A stretch of DNA of 64,000 bases from Thermohalobaculum sp039026375 (GCA_039026375.1 JBCCML010000006.1:1-64000), one strand, 5' to 3'; shown: positions 7,472 to 16,193, numbered from the stretch's first letter. Notes: generated by a model not told the origin, from the sequence alone. Numbers and translations are program-made.

Positions 7472-8557
7472 ATGCCAGGACCATTGGACGGTATCAGGGT
7501 CGTCGAATTCGAGGGGATTGGCCCAGCCCCCTACTGCGGCATGCTGCTGGCCGACCTGGGCGCCGAGGTGGTGCGCATCGCGCGCCCCGCCGTCGACCGC
7601 GGCCCGATGATCCAGCACAAGGGCGACGAGCCAATCGACAGGGGTCGTCGGGTGGTCACGCTGGACCTGAAGGACGCGGCGGATCGCGCCCATGCCCTGG
7701 CCCTAATGGGGGCGGCGGACGCGACCGTCGAGGGGTTGCGCCCTGGTGTGATGGAGCGCCTGGGCCTGGGCCCGGAGGTGGCGCTGGCCGCCAATCCGCG
7801 CCTGGTCTATTGCCGGATCACCGGTTGGGGCCAGGAGGGTCCATGGGCAACAACGGCAGGTCACGACCTCAGCTACATCGCGATCTCTGGCGCATTGGCC
7901 GCCATGGGCAGCCCCGGCGCGCCGCCCATGCCGCCCCTGAATCTGGTAGGCGATTATGGCGGCGGGGGGTTGTTCGCGGCCTTTGGTCTGGTCTCCGCCG
8001 TCCTGTCCGCCCAGCGCACCGGTCAGGGCCAGGTGGTCGATGCCGCTATGCTGGATGGGGCCGCCAGTCAGATGACGACGATCTACGGAATGATGGGGCA
8101 GCGCCGTTGGTCGGCCGAGCGGGGGCAAAACCTGCTGGACGGCGGTGCCCCCTACTATCGCTGTTACACCTGCGCGGACGGACTGTATCTGGCCGTCGCG
8201 GCGATCGAGCCGCAATTCTTCCGCGCCCTGATGGAGGGGCTTGGCATGGACGCCACCGCCTGGGACCAGGCGGACCGTGGCCAATGGCCTGCGCTGGCGG
8301 CCGCGATTGGTGCGCGTCTGGCCGAGGAGTCTCGCGACCATTGGGCCGACTTGTTCGATGGCACGGACGCCTGTGTGGCGCCGGTGCTGGACATGACCGA
8401 GGCGCCTGCGCATCCCCACAACGCCGCCCGAGCCGGGTTCGTAGGCGATCCTGTCCATCCGGCGCCTGCTCCTCGGTTTTCCTCAACACCTGCCGACTTG
8501 CGGTCCTCTGCAAAGGTACAGATCGAGGATCTCTTGGCGGCTTGGGGGGCGGATTAG
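7472..8557 (+). CDS. CaiB/BaiF CoA-transferase or alpha-methylacyl-CoA racemase
   Basis: A 361-residue class III CoA-transferase-fold protein. I use ATG 7472, which has AGGAGGGG six bases upstream. The N-terminal block PLDGIRVVEFEGIGPAPYCG and LADLGAEVVRI are typical. The conserved NLVGDYGGGGLFAAFG carries the Asp-Tyr pair found in racemases, and GQGQVVDAAMLDGA follows. The length of about 360 residues and the DYGGG motif favour an alpha-methylacyl-CoA racemase, which inverts 2-methyl-branched acyl-CoAs for beta-oxidation, over a true CoA-transferase with about 400 residues. No other acyl-CoA genes lie beside it. Confidence 0.85.
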   Translation: MPGPLDGIRVVEFEGIGPAPYCGMLLADLGAEVVRIARPAVDRGPMIQHKGDEPIDRGRRVVTLDLKDAADRAHALALMGAADATVEGLRPGVMERLGLGPEVALAANPRLVYCRITGWGQEGPWATTAGHDLSYIAISGALAAMGSPGAPPMPPLNLVGDYGGGGLFAAFGLVSAVLSAQRTGQGQVVDAAMLDGAASQMTTIYGMMGQRRWSAERGQNLLDGGAPYYRCYTCADGLYLAVAAIEPQFFRALMEGLGMDATAWDQADRGQWPALAAAIGARLAEESRDHWADLFDGTDACVAPVLDMTEAPAHPHNAARAGFVGDPVHPAPAPRFSSTPADLRSSAKVQIEDLLAAWGAD

Positions 8558-8598
8558 GCGATGGTTCATGGGCCACTTAGCGGCGACTCGTGAGCCCA

Positions 8599-9366
8599 TT
8601 AGCGTCGGGATCTCAAGCACCAGACGTGACGCACGACCATCGCCACAATAAAACAGCAGACCGCGCAGAGAGATAGAAACACGACCCCAAACGCCTGAGA
8701 GCTGAGTAAGCTGAACTCGGCCGGCCTTGCTACTGCCAGTGACCAACCGATCGCCAAGGGCACCGATATCACCATTGCCGCGCCGGACAAGGTTTTGGCA
8801 GACCGCGCCGCGTTCTTATCGTTGAGGGCGGCACGCGCGCGGAGCTGGTGGTTGAGACGGCGCAATGCCTCCAAGCGCGCACGATCCAACCGAGGTCTTG
8901 TCAGGGCAAGTGCAAACTCGCGCCCCTCGCGCACCGGGATGCGCTGGGAAAAGCGCCAGTGCGCCTCTTCGATGGTCTTTCCTGCAGCCAGATCATCGAT
9001 GATTCGGGTGAGCTCCTGCCGGACGGGGGTTTGCGCCTCCTTGGCAGCAATCAGCAGCGAGTCTGTGACTGACCGGCCTGCTTGGAGCCCGCGGATAACG
9101 GCGTCGATTGCGCGCGGTAACTGTTGGGAGACATAGCGCATGCGCGCGACGGATACGCGCCAAACATAGACGTGCAGCAGGGCCAGCCCTGCAGAAATCC
9201 CGATCAATACCGAGCCTAGAAGATTCACCTTCAAGACCACCGCAAAGACCAGCGCCGACATCGCGCCGAGCACCGCCGCGCGAACATGGAAGCCTGCCGG
9301 GGTCCAGATCAGGCCGGCCTGCCCCAATTGACGTGTTAGCCGATCACTCTGCCACTTGCCCGGCAT
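8599..9366 (-). CDS. Orphan TadB-like (type II secretion F domain) membrane protein
   Basis: A 255-residue protein resembling TadB, the inner-membrane platform of tight-adherence pili. Two membrane segments lie near residues 28-70 (VLGAMSALVFAVVL, LIGISAGLALLHVYVW). The F domain begins LPRAIDAVIRGLQAGRSVTDSL, as in TadB, and two more segments end the protein. The usual ETGGNL-type block after the first helices is replaced by RPRLDRARLE, and no tadA, tadC or pilin gene is near. It may be a specialised orphan or a decaying relic. Neither possible start (9366 or TTG 9393) has a good ribosome site. Confidence 0.6.
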   Translation of the reverse strand: MPGKWQSDRLTRQLGQAGLIWTPAGFHVRAAVLGAMSALVFAVVLKVNLLGSVLIGISAGLALLHVYVWRVSVARMRYVSQQLPRAIDAVIRGLQAGRSVTDSLLIAAKEAQTPVRQELTRIIDDLAAGKTIEEAHWRFSQRIPVREGREFALALTRPRLDRARLEALRRLNHQLRARAALNDKNAARSAKTLSGAAMVISVPLAIGWSLAVARPAEFSLLSSQAFGVVFLSLCAVCCFIVAMVVRHVWCLRSRR

Positions 9367-9814
9367 AGGGAACCCGTTCTCTTTGGCGTCCAAAACAGCG
9401 TAGCGCGATCGGCCCTAAGTTTTGCTGAAATCCCGCATCTTGGGGCAGAGTTCTCAATCGGTAAGCGGGGATGACACTGTGCTTTCTGAGGCTTCCTTTC
9501 TCCTTCGGATGTCCAAGACTGCCTAAGGGATGCCCCAGGCAACCCCAGGAATGCCGGTTGCGGGCGCGATGCGCACTGTTCACCCGGACGGGACCGAGAA
9601 AATCTCACTTAAATTCATCATTTATTCTCCCTTTCCCGGCAAAAGGGGTCTGTGACGGCAGCGGGCGCCAAGCGTCGGCCTGACGTCCAACGGTGAGATC
9701 GGGGGCCTTTGGCTGCGCCTGCCGATCTTGATACCGCAATAGCCGCGCAACGACGCGGCGCGCCGGGTGAGCAGCCGGCGAGACCGGCCCCCCGGCAAGA
9801 GAAAGGGGGCAAGA
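9367..9814. other. Gene-free stretch with AT-richer core
   Basis: About 450 bases between divergent genes. No ORF here looks like protein. The stretch 9420-9640 is less GC-rich than its surroundings and holds the TTTATT/AAATTC-rich segment 9607-9632, a plausible promoter zone for the plus-strand gene. No tRNA, repeat or convincing operator was recognised. Confidence 0.5.
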
Positions 9815-10420
9815 ATGACAGCCAAGACTGCGGGGAAATTGGCGGCCGAGGGCTTTTGGACAAGCCTAAGGACGCTGCGTGACCACTGGGTGTTGCTGGT
9901 GTTCCTGGCAACAGGCCTTTTCTGGTTGCGCGATACCTACGAGGATTTCGTCGATCTGCCGGCGCGCGTCAGCGAGCTGCACCAGGTCGTCGGCGATCTT
10001 CGACGGGATATCGCGTCGCTGGATCAGGCAGTTGCCGGGGGCGCGCCCGATCTGTCACCGGCCCTGGCCTTTCCGGGCGCGAAGCATCGCGTCGCGGACG
10101 GCTGGCCCGGTCAGGCGGTTGCAGTGCGTCTGGACCCGGTGGTGCCGGTGCGGCCGGCTTGCCGGCCGGGTGACCTGGTGGCTTACATGATCGATGCCAC
10201 CGGCATGTGGTTTGTGGTCGATACCGACCTGGACCGGATGCCGGAACTGGACGGTCAACAGGAACTGGCGTTCGGGGTGCGTGTCCATCCCAGGATGGCC
10301 GTGGGGCGCGCCCAGTTTCTGATCGAGGTCGCGCAGCATTGCGGCACACACCTTCAGGTGGACCGCTCGCCAAGGTTGCACTTCCGGGTTCTAGCCCGGA
10401 CAGGGGCAGCGCCGCACTAA
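9815..10420 (+). CDS. Hypothetical membrane-anchored periplasmic protein
   Basis: A 201-residue protein starting at ATG 9815, with AAAGGGGG just upstream. One membrane anchor lies near residues 22-42 (DHWVLLVFLATGLFWL), followed by a short coiled-coil-like stretch (VSELHQVVGDLRRDIASLDQAV). The periplasmic domain of about 140 residues includes a two-Cys pattern (VRPACRPGDLVAYM and AQHCGTHLQVDRS) that could be a disulfide. I do not recognise the family. It is followed by a strong terminator, so it is a single-gene unit. Confidence 0.7.
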   Translation: MTAKTAGKLAAEGFWTSLRTLRDHWVLLVFLATGLFWLRDTYEDFVDLPARVSELHQVVGDLRRDIASLDQAVAGGAPDLSPALAFPGAKHRVADGWPGQAVAVRLDPVVPVRPACRPGDLVAYMIDATGMWFVVDTDLDRMPELDGQQELAFGVRVHPRMAVGRAQFLIEVAQHCGTHLQVDRSPRLHFRVLARTGAAPH

Positions 10421-10425
10421 GCCTT

Positions 10426-10451
10426 GCCGGGCCGGAACCTTCCGGCCCGGC
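10426..10451 (+). terminator. Rho-independent terminator
   Basis: GCCGGGCCGGAA pairs with TTCCGGCCCGGC around a minimal loop, immediately followed by ATTTTC. It closes the hypothetical gene ending at 10420 and insulates the transporter operon. Confidence 0.8.
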
Positions 10452-10578
10452 ATTTTCACTAGTGCCGCGAATTTCTGGATTGTGCATCCGGCAACCAGGG
10501 CGCGAAAAACCCGCTGGATGAGCCAATTCATTCCACATCTCGAGATTTCGACGCTTGTGCGGTGCATCAATACTGTGA

Positions 10579-10592
10579 TTGTGTTGACACAA
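10579..10592. promoter_or_regulatory. Palindromic operator upstream of the polyamine transporter operon
   Basis: TTGTGT-TG-ACACAA is a perfect inverted repeat 27 bases before the first transporter gene. It contains TTGACA (10584-10589), which would make a -35 box, although no good -10 follows at 16-18 bases. The TTGT...ACAA form is typical of dimeric repressors such as GntR types. Function is inferred from symmetry and position. Confidence 0.45.
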
Positions 10593-10619
10593 ATGCAGTA
10601 GGAATCGGACGGGGCCCGA

Positions 10620-11720
10620 ATGAGCGATAGGCAAGTCGTCGGTGCGGCGGTGGCATTCGAACGGGTGCAAAAAAGCTACGACGGCGAAACGTTGGTGGTC
10701 AAAGACCTCAATCTGGATATCGCTCCGGGCGAATTCCTGACCATGTTGGGACCGTCAGGTTCCGGTAAAACGACTTGTCTGATGATGTTGGCAGGGTTCG
10801 AGACGGCCACCCATGGCACGATCACGCTGGATGGCTTGTCCATTAATAACATCTCGCCCCACAAACGGGGCATCGGCATGGTCTTCCAGAACTACGCGCT
10901 GTTCCCGCATATGACGATTGCGGAGAATTTGGCGTTCCCTTTGCAAGTGCGAAAGATGAGCAAGGCCGAAGTTGAACAGAAAGTTCAGCGGGCGCTGGAC
11001 ATGGTGCAGATGGGCACCGGTGAGTTCGCCGGTCGTCGGCCGGCGCAGTTGTCGGGCGGCCAGCAACAGCGCGTCGCTTTGGCCCGGGCGCTGGTCTTCG
11101 AGCCGAATCTGGTGCTGATGGATGAGCCGCTGGGCGCCCTGGACAAGCAGCTGCGCGAACACATGCAGTACGAGATCAAGCATCTGCACGAGCGCCTGGG
11201 CATTACGGTTGTCTATGTCACGCACGACCAGTCTGAAGCACTGACTATGTCCGACCGGATCGCGGTGTTCAACGACGGCGTGATCCAGCAACTGGCGCCC
11301 CCGGCCGACCTCTACGAGCGGCCAGAGAATGCCTTCGTCGCCCAATTCATTGGTGAGAACAACAAGTTGGGTGGTCAGGTGTCCGCCGTCAACGGCCAGG
11401 AAGCTCGCGTCGCTGTGGATGGCGCCGGTGAGGTGAGCGCGTTGGCGGTGAACTGCGGCGCAGAAGGTAGCCGCACCATGCTGTCGATCCGACCCGAACG
11501 GGTGTTGATCGGCGACGATAGTGCACCCAACCGCATGGACGGCCGGGTGGTCGAACTGATTTATCTGGGCGATCACATCCGCTGCCGCATGGAAGTGGCG
11601 GGCCATGACGATTTCATCGTCAAAGTGCCGAACTCTACGCGACATACCGTTCTGCAAGTGGGCGAAAGCGCGCCCATCGGCTGGATGACGGAAGATTGCC
11701 GCGCCTTGGACGCAGCTTAA
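10620..11720 (+). CDS. Polyamine-type ABC transporter ATP-binding protein
   Basis: A 366-residue ATPase of the PotA/PotG class. It has Walker A GPSGSGKTT, the Q-loop in GMVFQNYALFPHMT, signature LSGGQQQR, Walker B LVLMDEPLGALD and switch His in VYVTHDQSEAL. A TOBE domain follows (about 245-355). It powers uptake of putrescine, spermidine or a similar compound. First gene of a four-gene operon with a binding protein and two permeases. The start ATG 10620 has a modest ribosome site (GGACGGGG). The substrate is not set by sequence; the family also contains importers of other small cations. Confidence 0.9.
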   Translation: MSDRQVVGAAVAFERVQKSYDGETLVVKDLNLDIAPGEFLTMLGPSGSGKTTCLMMLAGFETATHGTITLDGLSINNISPHKRGIGMVFQNYALFPHMTIAENLAFPLQVRKMSKAEVEQKVQRALDMVQMGTGEFAGRRPAQLSGGQQQRVALARALVFEPNLVLMDEPLGALDKQLREHMQYEIKHLHERLGITVVYVTHDQSEALTMSDRIAVFNDGVIQQLAPPADLYERPENAFVAQFIGENNKLGGQVSAVNGQEARVAVDGAGEVSALAVNCGAEGSRTMLSIRPERVLIGDDSAPNRMDGRVVELIYLGDHIRCRMEVAGHDDFIVKVPNSTRHTVLQVGESAPIGWMTEDCRALDAA

Positions 11721-11732
11721 TCAGGATGCCCG

Positions 11733-11754
11733 GCGCCCCTAACCCGGGGGGCGC
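11733..11754 (+). terminator. Intercistronic hairpin between ATPase and binding-protein genes
   Basis: GCGCCCC pairs with GGGGCGC around an 8-base loop, 13 bases after the ATPase stop. No T-run follows, so it is more likely a processing or stability element, or a partial attenuator, than a full terminator. Confidence 0.45.
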
Positions 11755-11794
11755 AGATCGGGCGACGTACGGGTGTAAACACTGGGAGTGTAAC

Positions 11795-12880
11795 ATGAAA
11801 CTCAGAACTGCTTTGATCGGCGCGGCCAGCGCGATCGCCGTCGCCGGCGTCGCCATGGCCGAGTCGACGATCACGGTCGTCTCTTGGGGCGGCGCCTACA
11901 CGAAAAGCCAAGTAGAAGCCTACCACAAGCCGTGGATGGCCACGACCGGCAACAAGATCATCTCGGAAGACTATAACGGTGGTCTGGCCGAGATTAAGGC
12001 TCAGGTCGAAGCCGGTAACGTGACCTGGGACATCGTTGACGTTGAGCTGTCGGACGCTGTGCGTGCTTGCGACGAAGGCCTGGCTGAAGAAATCGACATG
12101 TCGATTCTGCCGTCGGCCCCGGACGGCACACCCGCCATGGACGACTTCATCGCCGGCACCTTGGACGTGCCTTGCGCTGTGCCGACGATCGTCTGGTCGA
12201 CGATCTACGCCTATGACAGCTCGAAAGTGGCTGATGGCCCCAAGACCATCGCTGACTTCTTCGACCTGACCTCGTTCCCGGGCAAGCGCGGTATGCGTAA
12301 ATCGCCCAAGGCGAACCTGGAAATGGCGTTGATGGCCGACGGTGTCGCTGCCGGGGACGTCTACGAAGTTCTGTCCACGCCGGAAGGTGTCGACCGTGCT
12401 TTCGCCGTGCTGGACCGCATTAAAGACGACGTGGTCTGGTGGGAAGCTGGCGCCCAGCCGCCGCAGCTGTTGGCTGATGGCGAAGTTGTGATGACCACCG
12501 CCTACAATGGCCGGATCTTCAACGCGGTTGCGGCTGAAGACAAGCCATTCAACATCATCTGGGACGGTCAGGTCTGGGATCTGGACCTCTGGATCATCCC
12601 AAAGGGCGCGCCGAACAAAGACGCCGCAATGGACTTCATGGCGTTCTCGACTGACACAGAGCGTCTTGCTGGTCAGGCATCGTGGATCTCCTATGGCCCG
12701 ACCCGTCAGTCCTCGTCGGCGCTGGTCGGCTCGTACCACTCGAAGCCTGACCTGAAGATGGGTCCGCAGATGCCAACGGCACCGGACAACTTCTCGAACG
12801 CGCTGCAGAACGACTTTGAGTTCTGGGCCGACAACCAGGATGAGTTGAACGAGCGCTTCAACGCCTGGCTGGCGAACTAA
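11795..12880 (+). CDS. Polyamine-type ABC transporter substrate-binding protein
   Basis: A 361-residue periplasmic binding protein with a signal peptide ending near VAMAEST. I use ATG 11795 (GGGAG upstream); the longer frame runs back into the ATPase gene. It has the class pattern TITVVSWGGAYTKSQVEAYH, VTWDIVDVELSDAVRACDEG, and PTIVWSTIYAYDSSK and FPGKRGMRKSPKANLEMALM. Codon use is skewed to favoured codons, consistent with high expression. The closest style is the YdcS/PotD-like group from marine Rhodobacteraceae. It is flanked on both sides by RNA hairpins. Confidence 0.9.
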   Translation: MKLRTALIGAASAIAVAGVAMAESTITVVSWGGAYTKSQVEAYHKPWMATTGNKIISEDYNGGLAEIKAQVEAGNVTWDIVDVELSDAVRACDEGLAEEIDMSILPSAPDGTPAMDDFIAGTLDVPCAVPTIVWSTIYAYDSSKVADGPKTIADFFDLTSFPGKRGMRKSPKANLEMALMADGVAAGDVYEVLSTPEGVDRAFAVLDRIKDDVVWWEAGAQPPQLLADGEVVMTTAYNGRIFNAVAAEDKPFNIIWDGQVWDLDLWIIPKGAPNKDAAMDFMAFSTDTERLAGQASWISYGPTRQSSSALVGSYHSKPDLKMGPQMPTAPDNFSNALQNDFEFWADNQDELNERFNAWLAN

Positions 12881-12889
12881 GCGAAAGCT

Positions 12890-12916
12890 GGACCTCCCCC
12901 GTTCTGGGGGAGGTCC
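12890..12916 (+). terminator. Strong hairpin after the binding-protein gene
   Basis: GGACCTCCCCC pairs perfectly with GGGGGAGGTCC around GTTCT, nine bases after the stop. No T-run follows. Such hairpins after solute-binding genes commonly protect that mRNA segment and lower expression of the permeases. Confidence 0.6.
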
Positions 12917-12922
12917 GACCAA

Positions 12923-12942
12923 AAGTTGACGGCCGTCAACTT
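12923..12942. promoter_or_regulatory. Perfect 20-base palindrome before the permease gene
   Basis: AAGTTGACGGCCGTCAACTT is self-complementary over its whole length and lies 33 bases before the permease start. It could be a second hairpin in the mRNA or a dimer binding site. A CATAAT at 12955-12960 could be a -10 box, but no -35 fits. Confidence 0.45.
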
Positions 12943-12975
12943 CCTTAATGAAATCATAATGTTAAGGGCGAGTTT

Positions 12976-14517
12976 ATGACCGATGTGGCAGGTAACGCCC
13001 GGTTTGCCGAGGACCGTTCGGTCGACCCTGCAACCGGTCGTCTGGTGGCAGCAGATGGCACGCCCCTAAAGAAAAAACTTGAACAGGCGCTGCGCGTCTC
13101 TCGCCTTCGCGCCTTCGGGTTGGTTGCCCCGCTGCTGGCCTTTATCCTGGCCGTCCTGATCATCCCGATCTTCGTGTTTATGCAGCAGGGTTTCCACAAC
13201 CCGACCTATGCCGACCGGATGCCCGAGACGGCCATCCTGCTACAGGAATGGGACGGCACCAGCGAGCCCACCGAAGAGATGTACGCGGCCATGGTCCGAG
13301 ACCTGGTCAACGCACGCCAGACCAAGGAGATCGGCCAAGTCGCGACCCGGGTGAACCAGGAATATTCGGGCACCCGTTCGATGTTCACGCGCTCCGCAAG
13401 GCGTGCCGCCCGCATGGAAGCGCCCTTTAAGGATGCGCTGATCGCGGCCGACGAGGATTGGGGCAAGTTAGAGGTTTGGCAGGCGATCAAATCCGCGGCG
13501 ACCTCGTGGACCCCCGCCTATTACCTGGCCTCGCTCGACTTCAAGTATTCCGGCGACGGTAGCGTTGCGCTACAGGAAGAAGATCGCCGCATCCACGTGA
13601 AGTTGTTCCTGCGCACGCTGGAGATTTCTTTTCTGGTGACGGTCTTCGCCTTTGCGCTGGGTTATCCTGTCGCCTGGATCCTCGCCAACTTGCCGGCACG
13701 TAAAGCCAACCTGCTGTTGATCCTGGTGCTTTTGCCGTTCTGGACGTCCATTCTGGTTAGAACAACCGCTTGGATCGCGATGCTGCAAGGGCAGGGGGTC
13801 GTCAATGACGTGATGGTCTTCAGCGGGCTCAATCAGGTGGTGCTGCAGATATCCCTGATCTTCAACGAGTATAGCGACCTGTCGGTGGCCAGCGTCTGCG
13901 CGAAGAACGTCAGCATCATCCTGGCGTCGGGCGAGACGGCGCTGGCCAATATGGTTAGCCAGCCCATGGCGGACCTGCCGTCCTGTGCCCAGCAAATCGT
14001 CCAGGTTTATCAGTCCGGTGGGGCCGAGGCGGCCCTGGCCGCCGCGCAAGATATGTCTGACAGCGCCCAACGCTGGGGCTATGGCGACGAGCGCTTCTCG
14101 ATGATCTACAACAAGTTCGGCACCATCGTTGCTATGGTGCATATCCTACTGCCCTTCATGATCCTGCCGCTCTATTCGGTGATGAAGACGATCCCGCCCA
14201 GCTATCTGCGCGCGGCGAAGTCGCTGGGTGCCACGAACTGGACCGCGTTCTGGCGGGTGTACTTCCCGCAGACGGTTCCTGGGATTGGTGCAGGGGCGCT
14301 GTTGGTCTTCATCCTGGCCATTGGCTATTACATCACGCCTGCGCTGGTCGGCGGACAAGACGGCCAGATGATCAGTAATTTCATCGACTTCCACATGCGC
14401 CGGTCGCTGAACTGGTCGCTGGCGGCGGCGATGGGTGGGGTACTGCTGATCTTCGTGCTGTTCCTCTACTGGATGTACGACCGGGTTGTCGGCATCGATA
14501 AGATGAAGTTGGGCTGA
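12976..14517 (+). CDS. ABC transporter permease (PotB type) with two large insertions
   Basis: A 513-residue permease, against about 280-310 for usual PotB proteins. After TM1 (about 45-72, LVAPLLAFILAVLIIPIFVF) comes an extra extracytoplasmic segment of about 130 residues, rich in charged helices. The normal core resumes at LFLRTLEISFLVTVFAFALG, but a second insertion of about 80 residues with two cysteines (SVCAKNVSII and LPSCAQQIV) splits it before YNKFGTIVAMVHILLPFMIL. The EAA-type ATPase contact is AAKSLGATNWTAFWRVYFP. It pairs with the downstream permease. The insertions may contact the binding protein; no family match for them is recognised. Confidence 0.85.
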   Translation: MTDVAGNARFAEDRSVDPATGRLVAADGTPLKKKLEQALRVSRLRAFGLVAPLLAFILAVLIIPIFVFMQQGFHNPTYADRMPETAILLQEWDGTSEPTEEMYAAMVRDLVNARQTKEIGQVATRVNQEYSGTRSMFTRSARRAARMEAPFKDALIAADEDWGKLEVWQAIKSAATSWTPAYYLASLDFKYSGDGSVALQEEDRRIHVKLFLRTLEISFLVTVFAFALGYPVAWILANLPARKANLLLILVLLPFWTSILVRTTAWIAMLQGQGVVNDVMVFSGLNQVVLQISLIFNEYSDLSVASVCAKNVSIILASGETALANMVSQPMADLPSCAQQIVQVYQSGGAEAALAAAQDMSDSAQRWGYGDERFSMIYNKFGTIVAMVHILLPFMILPLYSVMKTIPPSYLRAAKSLGATNWTAFWRVYFPQTVPGIGAGALLVFILAIGYYITPALVGGQDGQMISNFIDFHMRRSLNWSLAAAMGGVLLIFVLFLYWMYDRVVGIDKMKLG

Positions 14518-14527
14518 GGGGGCGAGG

Positions 14528-15487
14528 ATGTCGGAACTGCCACCCTATGCCACGACCGGCCAAAAGGTCTGGTACTACGCTTTTCGCGTGATCTGCGGCT
14601 TGATCTTCCTGTTCCTGATCGCGCCTATCCTGATCATCCTGCCGCTCAGCTTTAACATCCAGCCCTATTTCAGCTTCACGAACGAGATGCTGAGCCTTAG
14701 CCCTGACGGCTATTCGACGCGCTGGTACTGGGACATCTTCAAGAACGGGATGGCCAACCCAGAGGCGACCGGATCGGACTTCTGGAGCGATGCCTGGGAA
14801 AACTCGCAGTGGCTGCGCGCGGTCAAGAACAGCTTCTTCATCGGGATCTTCGCGACCCTGCTGTCAACGTCTTTGGGGACATTGGCAGCGATCGGGCTCA
14901 GCCGGTCCGAGATGCCGTACAAAAAGCTGATCATGTCGATCCTGATCAGCCCGATGATCATTCCGCTGGTGATCATCGGTGCCTCGATGTTCTTCTTCTT
15001 TAGCCAGGATTTGAATCCGACGAACTGGTTCTCGGAAGGACCGCACGACGATAAGTGGCAATTGGCGTTCACCTATGGCGGGCTGATCCTGGCGCACGCG
15101 GCACTGGGCACGCCCTTTGTGATCATTACGGTGACCGCAACGTTGTCGTCGTTTGACCAGTCGCTGGTGCGCGCGGCGCAAAGCATGGGCGCGAACCCGG
15201 TCACCACTTTCTTCAAGGTGCAGATGCCGCTGATCCTGCCGGGGGTGATTTCTGGGGCTTTGTTCGCCTTCATCACCTCGTTCGACGAGGTGGTCGTCGT
15301 CCTGCAGATGGCGACAGCAGAACAGCGCACCATCCCGCGTCAGATGTTCAGCGGCATTCGCGAACAGATCAGCCCGACCATCCTGGCCGTCGCGACAATC
15401 CTGGTCCTGATCTCCATCGCGCTGCTGACAACGGTCGAGTTGCTGCGCCGGCGGTCGGAACGTCTCAGGGGCATGTCTCCGCAGTAG
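14528..15487 (+). CDS. ABC transporter permease (PotC type)
   Basis: A 319-residue permease starting 10 bases after the first permease, with GGGCGAGG before its ATG. About six membrane segments are visible, the first near residues 18-42 (VICGLIFLFLIAPILIILPL). The ATPase-contact loop is AAQSMGANPVTTFFKVQMPLI, then the typical FAFITSFDEVVVVLQM, characteristic of polyamine permeases. A moderately long loop after TM1 (NPEATGSDFWSDAWENSQW) makes it larger than usual. It is the last transporter gene; a hairpin follows. Confidence 0.9.
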   Translation: MSELPPYATTGQKVWYYAFRVICGLIFLFLIAPILIILPLSFNIQPYFSFTNEMLSLSPDGYSTRWYWDIFKNGMANPEATGSDFWSDAWENSQWLRAVKNSFFIGIFATLLSTSLGTLAAIGLSRSEMPYKKLIMSILISPMIIPLVIIGASMFFFFSQDLNPTNWFSEGPHDDKWQLAFTYGGLILAHAALGTPFVIITVTATLSSFDQSLVRAAQSMGANPVTTFFKVQMPLILPGVISGALFAFITSFDEVVVVLQMATAEQRTIPRQMFSGIREQISPTILAVATILVLISIALLTTVELLRRRSERLRGMSPQ

Positions 15488-15496
15488 CATCGTACG

Positions 15497-15526
15497 CCGT
15501 CTCGCCTTATATCTGGGCGCAGACGG
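15497..15526 (+). terminator. Hairpin between permease gene and DUF1523 gene
   Basis: CCGTCTCGCC pairs with GGCG-C-AGACGG (one bulge) around an AT-rich loop. Its 3' arm touches the GGGAGG ribosome site of the next gene, so it may act as a partial terminator and also limit translation of that gene. Confidence 0.45.
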
Positions 15527-15535
15527 GAGGCGGCG

Positions 15536-16144
15536 ATGGCATATGTGAAATGGGGCTTGATCGCTTTGATCCTGGTCGTGGTCGGGGCCTTCCTACACCA
15601 CTACTTGCCCAGTCAGGATATCGTGCGGGTCGTGCGCACCGAAACAGTGCGTGTGGACGTGCAGGACACCGACGCGCAGGGCAACGAGATCCAGCGCACC
15701 CGTGATCAGAACCGGATCTACACGTTTACGGTCAACGGCGACGAGCGCGTCTATCGCAACGAAGACACCGGTTGGGGCTTTCCCTGGTACTTCAAGTTCG
15801 ACACGGCCAATCTGGCTGCCGCGGCCGAGGATGCTGTCTCGACCAAGGCGTCCCCGGATTGGTACGTGGTGCGTCACTATGGCTGGCGGATCCCAGTCTT
15901 CTCGATGTTCCCAAATGCGCTGTCGATGCGCCCAGCCGAGGGCCCTGACGAACCACTGACGCCTTGGTTCAACATCTTCCTGCTGGTGGGTATGGTCCTT
16001 ACGGTGCTGATGATCCGGCGGGTCCTGATCATTCTGCGGGAACGCCACGTTGATCCGATGGTGGAAGCGATCGACGGAGAACTTGACCAGACCGCGAGCT
16101 GGTGGCGTCGTCAGTGGCGCCGCTTAACTGGCAGCGATAAGTGA
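15536..16144 (+). CDS. DUF1523 family membrane protein
   Basis: A 202-residue protein with an N-terminal membrane segment (WGLIALILVVVGAFLHHYLP) and a second near residues 145-165 (IFLLVGMVLTVLMIRRVLII), so the middle about 120 residues are periplasmic. The motifs VRTETVRVDVQD, RTRDQNRIYTFT and WYVVRHYGWRIP are typical of DUF1523, a family of unknown function in alphaproteobacteria. It sits 48 bases after the transporter operon and may be read through from it. Nothing in the sequence sets its role. Confidence 0.8.
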   Translation: MAYVKWGLIALILVVVGAFLHHYLPSQDIVRVVRTETVRVDVQDTDAQGNEIQRTRDQNRIYTFTVNGDERVYRNEDTGWGFPWYFKFDTANLAAAAEDAVSTKASPDWYVVRHYGWRIPVFSMFPNALSMRPAEGPDEPLTPWFNIFLLVGMVLTVLMIRRVLIILRERHVDPMVEAIDGELDQTASWWRRQWRRLTGSDK

Positions 16145-16193
16145 CGTTGCAACGGCGCCGGTGTAGAGTACCGTGCAGACAACGAACCAGGGG

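Noticed and set aside
10584..10612. Standard sigma-70 promoter from TTGACA at 10584
   Set aside because: No acceptable -10 box at 16-18 bases; I kept only the palindrome as a feature.
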